Made by a program: the position numbers and the translations under genes. From Candidatus Caccalectryoclostridium excrementigallinarum (GTDB lineage Bacteria; Bacillota; Clostridia; Christensenellales; UBA3700), in the NCBI GenBank assembly GCA_018714485.1, contig DVNJ01000006.1, positions 1 through 60,095 on the forward strand: 60,095 bases of DNA, read 5' to 3'. Shown piece by piece: positions 51,442 through 58,651 of the stretch. Position 1 is the stretch's first letter; the number at the start of each line of letters is the position of its first letter. The notes below the pieces were generated by a model. The model saw only the letters and a program-made list of their open reading frames with translations, was not told the origin of the DNA and searched no databases.

Positions 51442-52656
51442 ATGGAAAAAACGATTTGTGAATTGTTTGCCGGTGTAGGCGGTTTTCGATTAGGATTCGA
51501 TCGTCTTGATTCCGGTTGGAGAACAACTTGGTTCTCTCAATGGGAGCCGGGCGCTGCAACGCAGTGGGCACATCAATGTTATGTACAGCACTATGGCGAC
51601 AGCCCCGACTTGAATAATGAATATCATACGGGGGAAGATATCGCTTCTGTGGAGAAATCTTCCATCCCCGATCACTCGCTCCTCGTGGGCGGTTTTCCAT
51701 GCCAAGATTATAGTGTGGCACATACGCTCGCGTCAGCGCAAGGCATCGAAGGAAAAAAAGGTGTTCTATGGTGGCAGATCCGCGACGTGTTGATCGCCAA
51801 GCGACCACCGTTTTGCCTTTTAGAGAATGTCGATCGCCTCTTGAAATCTCCCGCGAAGCAGCGCGGGCGCGATTTCGGCGTCATCCTCGCCTGCCTTTCT
51901 GCTCTTGGATATAGTGTCGAATGGCGCGTTGTCAATGCGGCGCAGTATGGCGCCGCTCAGCGACGCCGTCGTACTTTCATCTTCGCCTATCAGAACGATA
52001 CGCACTATGGAAAAAAGATGGCGGATCGCTCTTTCGAAGAGATACTCCGCAAAGACGGATTTATGGCGCATGCTTTTCCGATCCAAGAGATGGGATCTAT
52101 CCGTCAAAAGGATATCGGAAGTGACATCGTCGCCGTCAGCGATACATTTGCTTTTGCATTCGAGAATGCGGGGTATATGCATGATAGTACCATTTATACG
52201 GCGAAAGTTATGGAACTGGACGAGCCCGCGACGCTGCTCGGAGCTATCTTGCAGCATAACGTCGACGAAAAATATTATATCTCTGGCGACAAGATGGCGA
52301 AATGGGTCTACCTCAAAGGCGCGAAGAGGATCCCTCGCATGAATAGAGAAGGTCATGAATATGTCTTTTCCGAGGGACCTATCGCATTTCCAGACCCTTG
52401 GGATCGCCCGGGTAGAACAATGCTCACAAGCGAATCGACGCTGAACCGCTCGACACATACCGTCGTCGATCCCGGAACAGGGCGTATCCGTTTGTTGACG
52501 CCCATAGAGGCAGAGCGCCTTCAAGGATTCGATGACGACTGGACAACAGGGATGCCCGACAGGATGCGATATTTCTGTATGGGGAACGCGCTTGTCGTCC
52601 CGATGATCACGCGCATGGGACGCGTTCTCGACGATATCATAGCGAACGAAGAATGA
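51442..52656 (+). CDS. DNA cytosine-5 methyltransferase (cluster 2, first)
   Basis: A 404-residue C5 methyltransferase. Motif I ELFAGVGGFRLGF (residues 7-19), motif IV GGFPCQDYS (Cys near 89), motif VI LLENVDRLL, motif VIII AQRRRRTFIFA, motif IX LLTPIEAERLQGF and motif X MGNALVVPMITRM are complete. The recognition region is about 200-340. Coupled with a Sau3AI-like nuclease, it likely modifies the C of GATC. Strongly resembles the second methyltransferase at 55668. Confidence 0.93.
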   Translation: MEKTICELFAGVGGFRLGFDRLDSGWRTTWFSQWEPGAATQWAHQCYVQHYGDSPDLNNEYHTGEDIASVEKSSIPDHSLLVGGFPCQDYSVAHTLASAQGIEGKKGVLWWQIRDVLIAKRPPFCLLENVDRLLKSPAKQRGRDFGVILACLSALGYSVEWRVVNAAQYGAAQRRRRTFIFAYQNDTHYGKKMADRSFEEILRKDGFMAHAFPIQEMGSIRQKDIGSDIVAVSDTFAFAFENAGYMHDSTIYTAKVMELDEPATLLGAILQHNVDEKYYISGDKMAKWVYLKGAKRIPRMNREGHEYVFSEGPIAFPDPWDRPGRTMLTSESTLNRSTHTVVDPGTGRIRLLTPIEAERLQGFDDDWTTGMPDRMRYFCMGNALVVPMITRMGRVLDDIIANEE

Positions 52657-52720
52657 GATCAACGAGACTTGTGTTTTGCGCACAGGTCTTTTTGATACAA
52701 AAACATAGGAGAATATCAAA

Positions 52721-54073
52721 ATGAAAGGAACTGCTTATCGCACTCAAAACGACGTATTGAAACGCGCACAGGAGATCGTCGGCATACCTCTCAGAGAAAT
52801 CGATGCGTCCGGCCGCCTTGCGACGGGCAAGGGCGCCATCGGCACTGTCATCGAGGAGAGTTGGTTCGGGTATTCTCCCAATCCCAAGCCTGAACCCGAT
52901 TTCCCCGAGGCGGGCGTAGAACTCAAAGTCACGCCTTATGTTCACGGTAAGAACGGGATCCGTGCCAAAGAGCGGTTGGTATGCAATATCATCAACTATA
53001 TGGAAGAATACGACCGAACCTTCAAAACGAGTTCTTTTTGGCATAAGTGTAATACGATGTTGTTGATGTCTTATGAACACCGCGAAAATGTTCCCAAAGG
53101 CGACTTCCGCATCGATAAGGCAGTCTTGTTCAGCTTCCCGGAAGAAGATCTGCGGATCATCGAGCACGACTGGGAGACGATCATGCAAAAGGTGCGAAAC
53201 GGGCGCGCACATGAGATCACGGAAGGAGATACGCTGTATCTATCGGCCTGCACAAAGGGCGCAAATGCTTCCAGTGTCCGCAAGCAGCCTTTTTCCGATA
53301 TTCTCGCAAAGCAGCGCGCGTATTCACTCAAATCGACATATATGACGCAGATCTTGAGGAAATATATCTTTGGTATCGAAAAAGATGAACATATCATTAA
53401 AGACTGTAACTCCCTCAAACACGCCTCTTTTGAAGAACTTCTTATCCAAAAACTCTCGCCTTATTATGGCAAAGCGCAACGCGAGTTAAAGCAACTTTTC
53501 GGCATAGAAAGATTTTCTAAAAACCTCAATGATATCCTCCTTGGTAAGATGCTCGGCATCCATGGCAGGATCGCGCAGACGGACGAATTCAAAAAGGCGG
53601 GCATCGTTCCCAAAACGATCCGCGTCCGTCGCGACGGAACGATCAAGGAGTGTATGTCTTTCCCGCCTTTTGACTTTATCAAGTTGAGCCAAGAGACGGA
53701 ATGGGAAGAGTCCGAGTTTTACAACTACTTGGCGCCCACCAAGTTCCTGTTTGTTATCTTTCAAGAGAACGCAAATGGAGAACTGGTCTTTGAGCGCGTC
53801 CAGTTTTGGAACATTCCCGTTAGCGATCTCGAAGAGGTCGGCCGTGTCTGGAAGAGAACGGTCGATACGATCCGCCGCGGTGTCGTATTGCATGAGACGA
53901 AACGCGGTGTGAGCAACGATCTTCCCAAACAGAGCGAAAGCCGCGTTGCGCACGTGCGTCCCCACGCACAGGACGGGCAGGACAGGGCAAAACTGCCCGA
54001 TGGCCGCATGATGACAAAGCAATGCTTTTGGTTAAATAATACATACATCGCGGAACAGATCAAGGAGGAGTAA
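52721..54073 (+). CDS. Sau3AI-like type II restriction endonuclease
   Basis: A 450-residue nuclease. The N-terminal domain has the MutH/Sau3AI active site: Glu46, Asp60, Glu67 and Lys69 in EPDFPEAGVELKVTP, preceded by GKGAIGTVIEESWFG. The C-terminal half (about 230-450) has a second MutH-like domain, without the catalytic set, as in Sau3AI. That enzyme cuts GATC. Here GATC is inferred, not proven. AGGAG lies upstream. Confidence 0.85.
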   Translation: MKGTAYRTQNDVLKRAQEIVGIPLREIDASGRLATGKGAIGTVIEESWFGYSPNPKPEPDFPEAGVELKVTPYVHGKNGIRAKERLVCNIINYMEEYDRTFKTSSFWHKCNTMLLMSYEHRENVPKGDFRIDKAVLFSFPEEDLRIIEHDWETIMQKVRNGRAHEITEGDTLYLSACTKGANASSVRKQPFSDILAKQRAYSLKSTYMTQILRKYIFGIEKDEHIIKDCNSLKHASFEELLIQKLSPYYGKAQRELKQLFGIERFSKNLNDILLGKMLGIHGRIAQTDEFKKAGIVPKTIRVRRDGTIKECMSFPPFDFIKLSQETEWEESEFYNYLAPTKFLFVIFQENANGELVFERVQFWNIPVSDLEEVGRVWKRTVDTIRRGVVLHETKRGVSNDLPKQSESRVAHVRPHAQDGQDRAKLPDGRMMTKQCFWLNNTYIAEQIKEE

Positions 54074-54074
54074 T

Positions 54075-55238
54075 ATGGCGGGATATATCTTTGCTGTCGC
54101 AAAGGACAGTTGGAATGATTTTTGTGCAGAGAGTTTGAATCGGGGATCCTTTACTCCCTTCGTTCCCATAATAGACTTATCAGGAACAGATAGACAGATC
54201 AAAATCACATATAAGATCTTATTGGCAACTTATTCCGACCTTGTTACAATGAAGGCTGGCGACAATATTTATTTCCTGTCAGATAGAAAACTCTATGGCA
54301 TTGGGAAAGCTGTCAATATCGACCTGGATTGTAAATACGATAACTATATAAACGCATCCGCATTGCTGTCAGACGATCAAGTAGAAACGGACAACGCTTT
54401 GACGACTCAAGCCACGAATGCAAGATGGGTGTGCTTTTTTGTGCCCGCGCCTCAGTTCTTCAAACTCGGCGTAGATATGGATGATGTTTTACGCTATAAG
54501 CCGAATGCATTTAAAATGTTGCGAGCATTTGAAGGGTTGAGTTTTATCAAGATAGACGATGAAGAAAATCGAGCATTAAAAGAGTATATCTTTTTAGAAA
54601 ATGAAAAGGTCGATCGTTCCGAGGAAGCGCATTTCGCCTTTGATGACAGTCTCCACACATCACTACACGACCGAGACCTATCGCCATATATATTAAATTT
54701 ACGAAAAGCATTGGAAGCACATGATATTGACGAGTTGCGCTCGGAAATGCTGGTCGAAGCGTTCTTTTTACAAAAAGTTGCAAGGGAACAAATACCGTTT
54801 ATGGGAAGATGGGATCACCTCACCCATCAACTGATCGCCTCTCCGTTCAAACCGCTCAAGTATATCGATAAGATCGATGTTTTTGGCTATAGATTTTCAG
54901 AACATTATCCAGACGATCCTAAACCGATCACGAAGTTTCTTATCATTGAATTAAAGAAAGACAAAGTAAACAAGTCCACGCTTGAGCAATTGATGCAATA
55001 TGTCGATTGGATATGCGATGAATATGCATCGGGGGATTACTCATTGATCGAAGCGTATGTTTTGGGTTCTGGCATAGTAAGAAATACTGCTCAGGCAAAA
55101 CAGGATGTATGTCAAAGATCGTATATCGCATCTACCCATCCGGTCGTGCAGAAAAAATGGACGGACGTCAAGTTCATACAGTATCAGATCGAAGAGGACG
55201 ATATCTCCTTTTCGTTAAACGATCTCAATGAAGAATGA
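54075..55238 (+). CDS. PUA/EVE-like domain fused to a NucS-like PD-(D/E)xK nuclease
   Basis: A 387-residue protein starting 1 nt after the Sau3AI-like gene. The first 110 or so residues, beginning GYIFAVAKDSWNDF and including GDNIYFLSDRKLYGIGKAV, have the strand and Gly pattern of PUA/EVE-type domains that read modified bases. The C-terminal third has a nuclease-type core: Asp in KIDVFGYR, then FLIIELKKDK with Glu and Lys, then QLMQYVDWI, as in NucS-like PD-(D/E)xK enzymes. Its stop overlaps vsr (ATGA). Could be a modification-dependent nuclease or an accessory factor. Domain calls are by eye. Confidence 0.55.
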   Translation: MAGYIFAVAKDSWNDFCAESLNRGSFTPFVPIIDLSGTDRQIKITYKILLATYSDLVTMKAGDNIYFLSDRKLYGIGKAVNIDLDCKYDNYINASALLSDDQVETDNALTTQATNARWVCFFVPAPQFFKLGVDMDDVLRYKPNAFKMLRAFEGLSFIKIDDEENRALKEYIFLENEKVDRSEEAHFAFDDSLHTSLHDRDLSPYILNLRKALEAHDIDELRSEMLVEAFFLQKVAREQIPFMGRWDHLTHQLIASPFKPLKYIDKIDVFGYRFSEHYPDDPKPITKFLIIELKKDKVNKSTLEQLMQYVDWICDEYASGDYSLIEAYVLGSGIVRNTAQAKQDVCQRSYIASTHPVVQKKWTDVKFIQYQIEEDDISFSLNDLNEE

Positions 55239-55663
55239 AACACCCGAAGTCGTATGATTCGACGCCTGCGATACGCAAACGGATGTCGAAGGTAAAACTC
55301 AAGAACGGAAAAGCGGAAACGCTCCTTGCAAAACTGCTTTGGGATCTGGGGCATCGGTATCGCAGAAATTATAAAATGCTCCCCGGCTCTCCCGATATCG
55401 CCATCACGAAGTTCAAGATAGCTGTATTCGTGGACGGTGAATTTTGGCACGGGAAAGATTGGGAGGTCCGCAAAGAGCGGCTGCAACACAACCGCGAATA
55501 TTGGATCGAGAAGATTGAAGAGAATATCGCAAGAGATCGTCGCGTCGATGCCGAACTGCTGCAAATGGGCTGGACGCCCGTTCACTTTTGGGAGAAGGAC
55601 GTCCTAGAAGACCCCGATACCTGTGTCTGGGCGGTGATCAAACTGATGACGGATGAAGGGTGA
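55235..55663 (+). CDS. vsr: Very-short-patch repair endonuclease (Vsr)
   Basis: A 142-residue Vsr-type nuclease that nicks at T:G mismatches left by deamination of 5-methylcytosine. The catalytic Asp is in GSPDIAI (Asp54), followed by VFVDGEFWHGKDW, in which the E. coli THG is VDG but the later His is kept. N-terminal SYDSTPAIRKRMSKVKLKNG is typical. Overlaps the upstream gene by 4 nt and precedes the second methyltransferase by 4 nt. It would repair mutations caused by the cluster's C5 methylation. Confidence 0.92.
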   Translation: MKHPKSYDSTPAIRKRMSKVKLKNGKAETLLAKLLWDLGHRYRRNYKMLPGSPDIAITKFKIAVFVDGEFWHGKDWEVRKERLQHNREYWIEKIEENIARDRRVDAELLQMGWTPVHFWEKDVLEDPDTCVWAVIKLMTDEG

Positions 55664-55667
55664 GCGC

Positions 55668-56891
55668 ATGGATGACATCAGAGTGGTAGAGCTGTTTGCA
55701 GGTGTCGGCGGCTTTCGCCTCGGGCTGGAGGCGGCTTTCGAACGCTTCAAAGTCATCTGGGCAAACCAGTGGGAACCCTATCAGAACGAGCAATTTGCCT
55801 TCTCATGCTATACGCGTCATTTCGGTACGAGCCCCTCTCATATATGTGCCGATATCGCCAAAGTCAAAGAGAACGTACCGGAGCACGACCTCCTTGTCGG
55901 CGGCTTCCCTTGCCAAGACTATTCCATCTTGAAAAAAGATGCCAAGGGCATCGAAGGCGCAAAAGGCAGGCTTTGGTGGGAGATCGACACCATCTTAGAG
56001 AAGAGACGCCCGAAATATGTTATTTTAGAGAACGTGGACAGGCTCGTCCGCTCCCCCGCAAGACAGATCGGGCGCGATTTTTCAATCATCCTGCGTTGTT
56101 TTTATGAAAAAGGCTATGCGGTGGAATGGCGCGTCGTCAATGCTGCCGACTATGGCTGCGCCCAACGACGACGCAGGACGTTCATCGTAGCCTATCATAA
56201 TACGACCGCATTTTATCGTCGTTTTGCCGAGGATGTGTGCAAGCAATGGCTGAAAACGATGCATCGCTATGTTATTACGGACGGGATCATGGCGCAGGCT
56301 TTTCCTGTGCAGTCGTTTCGAAAAGATTATTTCGACCAATGGATCGATGAGCTGATCTTTCCCTCCATGCAAGACATTATCGAACAACAACGCGCGCGAC
56401 TGCATGGCGCAGGGATCATGATCAACGGGCGGATCTATTCTCTCGAGGTCGTGCCGCAGCGCATCCCGCCGATCCAGCTGAAAGATATTTTGGAGCGGGG
56501 AACCGTGGACGAGCGGTATTTCCTCAAAGAGAACGAGCTGCCGCAATGGATCTACAAAAAGGGTGCTAAGCACGAGATCCGCAAGCGGGCGGATGGCTCG
56601 GAATATGTGTTCACGGAGGGCGCGATGGCTTTCCCCGATCCCTTGGATAAGCCGTCACGAACACTCGTCACGTCGGAGGCAAAACTCTCGCGCATGTCCC
56701 ATGTTATACGAGATCCTCTATCGGGGCGGCTACGCACTTTGACGCCCGTTGAATGTGAACGTCTGAATGGATTTCCCGACAACTGGACTGCTGGTATGTC
56801 AGACAAAATGCGATATTTCTGCATGGGAAATGCTTTGGTCGTACCAATGGTAACAAGACTTGCTGAGCAATTATTCATTACTCAAGCCTAA
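55668..56891 (+). CDS. DNA cytosine-5 methyltransferase (cluster 2, second)
   Basis: A 407-residue C5 methyltransferase and clear relative of the one at 51442, sharing the same motifs (ELFAGVGGFRLGL, GGFPCQDYS, ILENVDRLV, QRRRRTFIVA, LTPVECERLNGF, MGNALVVPMVTRL) and also the recognition region (for example SEYVFTEGAMAFPDP versus HEYVFSEGPIAFPDP). Both probably modify the same or very similar sites. ATG at 55668 with AAGGGTGAG upstream is preferred over 55653. Confidence 0.93.
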   Translation: MDDIRVVELFAGVGGFRLGLEAAFERFKVIWANQWEPYQNEQFAFSCYTRHFGTSPSHICADIAKVKENVPEHDLLVGGFPCQDYSILKKDAKGIEGAKGRLWWEIDTILEKRRPKYVILENVDRLVRSPARQIGRDFSIILRCFYEKGYAVEWRVVNAADYGCAQRRRRTFIVAYHNTTAFYRRFAEDVCKQWLKTMHRYVITDGIMAQAFPVQSFRKDYFDQWIDELIFPSMQDIIEQQRARLHGAGIMINGRIYSLEVVPQRIPPIQLKDILERGTVDERYFLKENELPQWIYKKGAKHEIRKRADGSEYVFTEGAMAFPDPLDKPSRTLVTSEAKLSRMSHVIRDPLSGRLRTLTPVECERLNGFPDNWTAGMSDKMRYFCMGNALVVPMVTRLAEQLFITQA

Positions 56892-57052
56892 TTTGTAAAC
56901 AGTTCCTTTTTCAAAAAAACAGAACCCTTTTACAATATTTATTTGTGACGTTCTTTTCGTTTATGTTTTTAGTTTTATGATCATTATGTTGATCGATTTG
57001 AGAGCCACACTTCTTTTTTGATCCATTACGGATTTTGATTTTACAACTTTCC

Positions 57053-57068
57053 ATCGCGCGAAAATAAG
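57053..57068 (+). repeat. Right 16-bp direct repeat bounding defence island 2
   Basis: Exact copy of 51151-51166. The interval from the methyltransferase stop (56891) to here is AT-rich and holds no gene; the host-like GC content resumes right after it. Confidence 0.75.
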
Positions 57069-57120
57069 CCCGCTCTTGCGCGATTTTCAGCCGCCACGGC
57101 GCGGAAATTACGCTATTTGA

Positions 57121-57435
57121 CTACTTTTCGCTTTTACGCGCTTTCAACTCTCTCGCTATGCGCCTTGCGCCATATGCCGCGAGCGCGCCCGCAAGCAGGG
57201 ACAAAACGCGGTAGGGCGCGAATGTCCCGCCCGCGAGAAAAAGCTCCGCCGTCAAGGCGGCGGCAAAAACAGCCGCGCCGAAGAAAAAGCGCAAGAGCGC
57301 GGAAGAAGCGGCGGAAAACTTGAACTTTTTTTCGAGAAATGCGGCAAAAAACAGCAGCGCCGCAAAAGCGGCGCCGAAGGCGAAGGCGAGCGCGCCGCCC
57401 GCCGCCTGAAACGCCACGCTCTCGCCCAAGATCAT
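57121..57435 (-). CDS. YabQ-like membrane protein
   Basis: A 104-residue hydrophobic protein with three or four membrane segments (about 12-34, 46-66, 72-92) and a basic C-terminus. Sequence alone is not diagnostic, but its start overlaps the yabP stop (ATGA), and yabP-yabQ is a conserved pair needed for spore cortex assembly in Firmicutes. The YabQ call rests mainly on that context. Confidence 0.55.
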   Translation of the reverse strand: MILGESVAFQAAGGALAFAFGAAFAALLFFAAFLEKKFKFSAASSALLRFFFGAAVFAAALTAELFLAGGTFAPYRVLSLLAGALAAYGARRIARELKARKSEK

Positions 57436-57695
57436 TTGAAAATGCGCTTGATGAGCGGAGCTTTCGCCTTCCCGACAAGAAAGCCCGTCAGGCTGCCCTG
57501 CATCTCCACGACGCCCGCTTCGAGGTCGACTTTCGTCACGTTGAAGTTTTCCCCGCGCAGCCTGATCACGCCGCTCTCCGTCTTTAAGACCGCTTCGCTC
57601 GCTCCCGAGGAGACGACCGCCGTCACGCCGTTGAGCGTGAATCCTTTCCCCAGCGCCGCGAAAAGGGACGCGGGCTTTACCGTGCTCTTTTCCAT
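57432..57695 (-). CDS. yabP: YabP-like sporulation protein
   Basis: An 87-residue protein. ATG at 57695 with GGGAGGT 4 nt upstream is chosen over the longer frame. The core FTLNGVTAVVSSGASEAVLK, then GVIRLRGENFNVTKVDLEAG and VVEMQGSL, matches the YabP/YqfC beta-sandwich family. YabP works with YabQ in cortex formation of endospores. Supports a sporulating Firmicute origin. Confidence 0.78.
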   Translation of the reverse strand: MEKSTVKPASLFAALGKGFTLNGVTAVVSSGASEAVLKTESGVIRLRGENFNVTKVDLEAGVVEMQGSLTGFLVGKAKAPLIKRIFK

Positions 57696-57696
57696 A

Positions 57697-58542
57697 TTAC
57701 CTCCCGTCCATGGCGCAGTAAAACTCATACTGCATATAGAGAATATCCTGCAATTTTTCCAGCGTTTTTCCGTCCCTGCCCCCGATTTTCACGCCGTCGA
57801 GCCTCTCGCAGGGAGTGCAGGGAACGCCGGATGAGGTCACGATCGCCTCATCCGCGCACTTCAACTCTTCGAGAGTGAAGTTGCGCCGACTCACAGGGAT
57901 CTCGCTTTCCTTGCAGGCGAGCATGAGATGCCTGAGCGAGATCCCTTCGAGCATCTGCCCGCGCGCGGGCGGAGCGATCAGCTCTCCGCCTTTGAGCATG
58001 CACACGTTGGAATGCGCGCACTCGGTGACAAAGCCGCCGCGCACGAAAACGCTCTCGTCCGCGCCCGTCTGCGCCGCCGCGTTCGCCGCCAGCACGTTGG
58101 GCAGAAGGTTTATCGTCTTTATGCCGCAAAGCCCGTAACGTATGTCGGGCACGGAGATGAGCTTATATCTTTTTTCTTTTTTTTCAATGCTCTTGGGAAA
58201 GATATAGACCCAGACGGACGGCTTGCTCCTGCGCGCATGCTCGCGCCTGCCCGCTCCGCCCGAAAACTGCATATAGACGAAAAGATCCCCCTCGTCGCAC
58301 TTTTTGATGAGCGAGCGGACAAGCCCGATAAACTCGCTCTGCTCCACGCGCGGCTCGATCCCCGCTCTGCGCGCGGAAAAATAAAGCCGCGCGACATGCT
58401 CGGCGAGGGCAAAGGAGCCGTAGCCCACGGCATAGGTGGCATCATAGACCGCGTCGCCGAAAAACGCCGTGCGTTCGAGAAAAGGGACCTTCATCTCGCC
58501 CGCCTCTCTTATCTCCCCGTTGTAATAGGCAACTTCTCTCAT
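57697..58542 (-). CDS. dat: D-amino-acid aminotransferase (class IV)
   Basis: A 281-residue class IV PLP aminotransferase. YYNGEI at the start, the catalytic Lys in GIKTINLLPNVLA (near residue 142), and the phosphate-binding region ECAHSNVCMLKGGELIAPPARG are typical of D-alanine transaminases rather than the longer branched-chain enzymes. It would interconvert D-amino acids used in cell-wall precursors. The promoter lies 6 nt before the ATG. Confidence 0.82.
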   Translation of the reverse strand: MREVAYYNGEIREAGEMKVPFLERTAFFGDAVYDATYAVGYGSFALAEHVARLYFSARRAGIEPRVEQSEFIGLVRSLIKKCDEGDLFVYMQFSGGAGRREHARRSKPSVWVYIFPKSIEKKEKRYKLISVPDIRYGLCGIKTINLLPNVLAANAAAQTGADESVFVRGGFVTECAHSNVCMLKGGELIAPPARGQMLEGISLRHLMLACKESEIPVSRRNFTLEELKCADEAIVTSSGVPCTPCERLDGVKIGGRDGKTLEKLQDILYMQYEFYCAMDGR

Positions 58543-58548
58543 ACAGCA

Positions 58549-58577
58549 ATACTATGCGGCAAAACGCGCGGTAAGAA
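58549..58577 (-). promoter_or_regulatory. Possible leaderless-type promoter of dat
   Basis: Minus strand: -10 TAGTAT (58549-58554) ends 6 nt before the ATG; a weak -35 TTCTTA lies 17 bp upstream (58572-58577). Confidence 0.45.
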
Positions 58578-58600
58578 CAAAGACTTTTCCCTTTTTGCAC

Positions 58601-58638
58601 AAAAAAACGCCCGCTTCCGATATGCTCGAAAGCGGGCG
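58601..58638 (-). terminator. Intrinsic terminator of ftsH
   Basis: Minus-strand stem CGCCCGCTT / AAGCGGGCG (58630-58638 with 58608-58616) followed by seven T. Confidence 0.92.
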
Positions 58639-58651
58639 ATAAAAGCGCTTT

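Noticed and set aside
56892..57052. Small genes at the right edge of island 2
   Set aside because: Only short AT-rich ORFs without RBS; nothing convincing in either strand.
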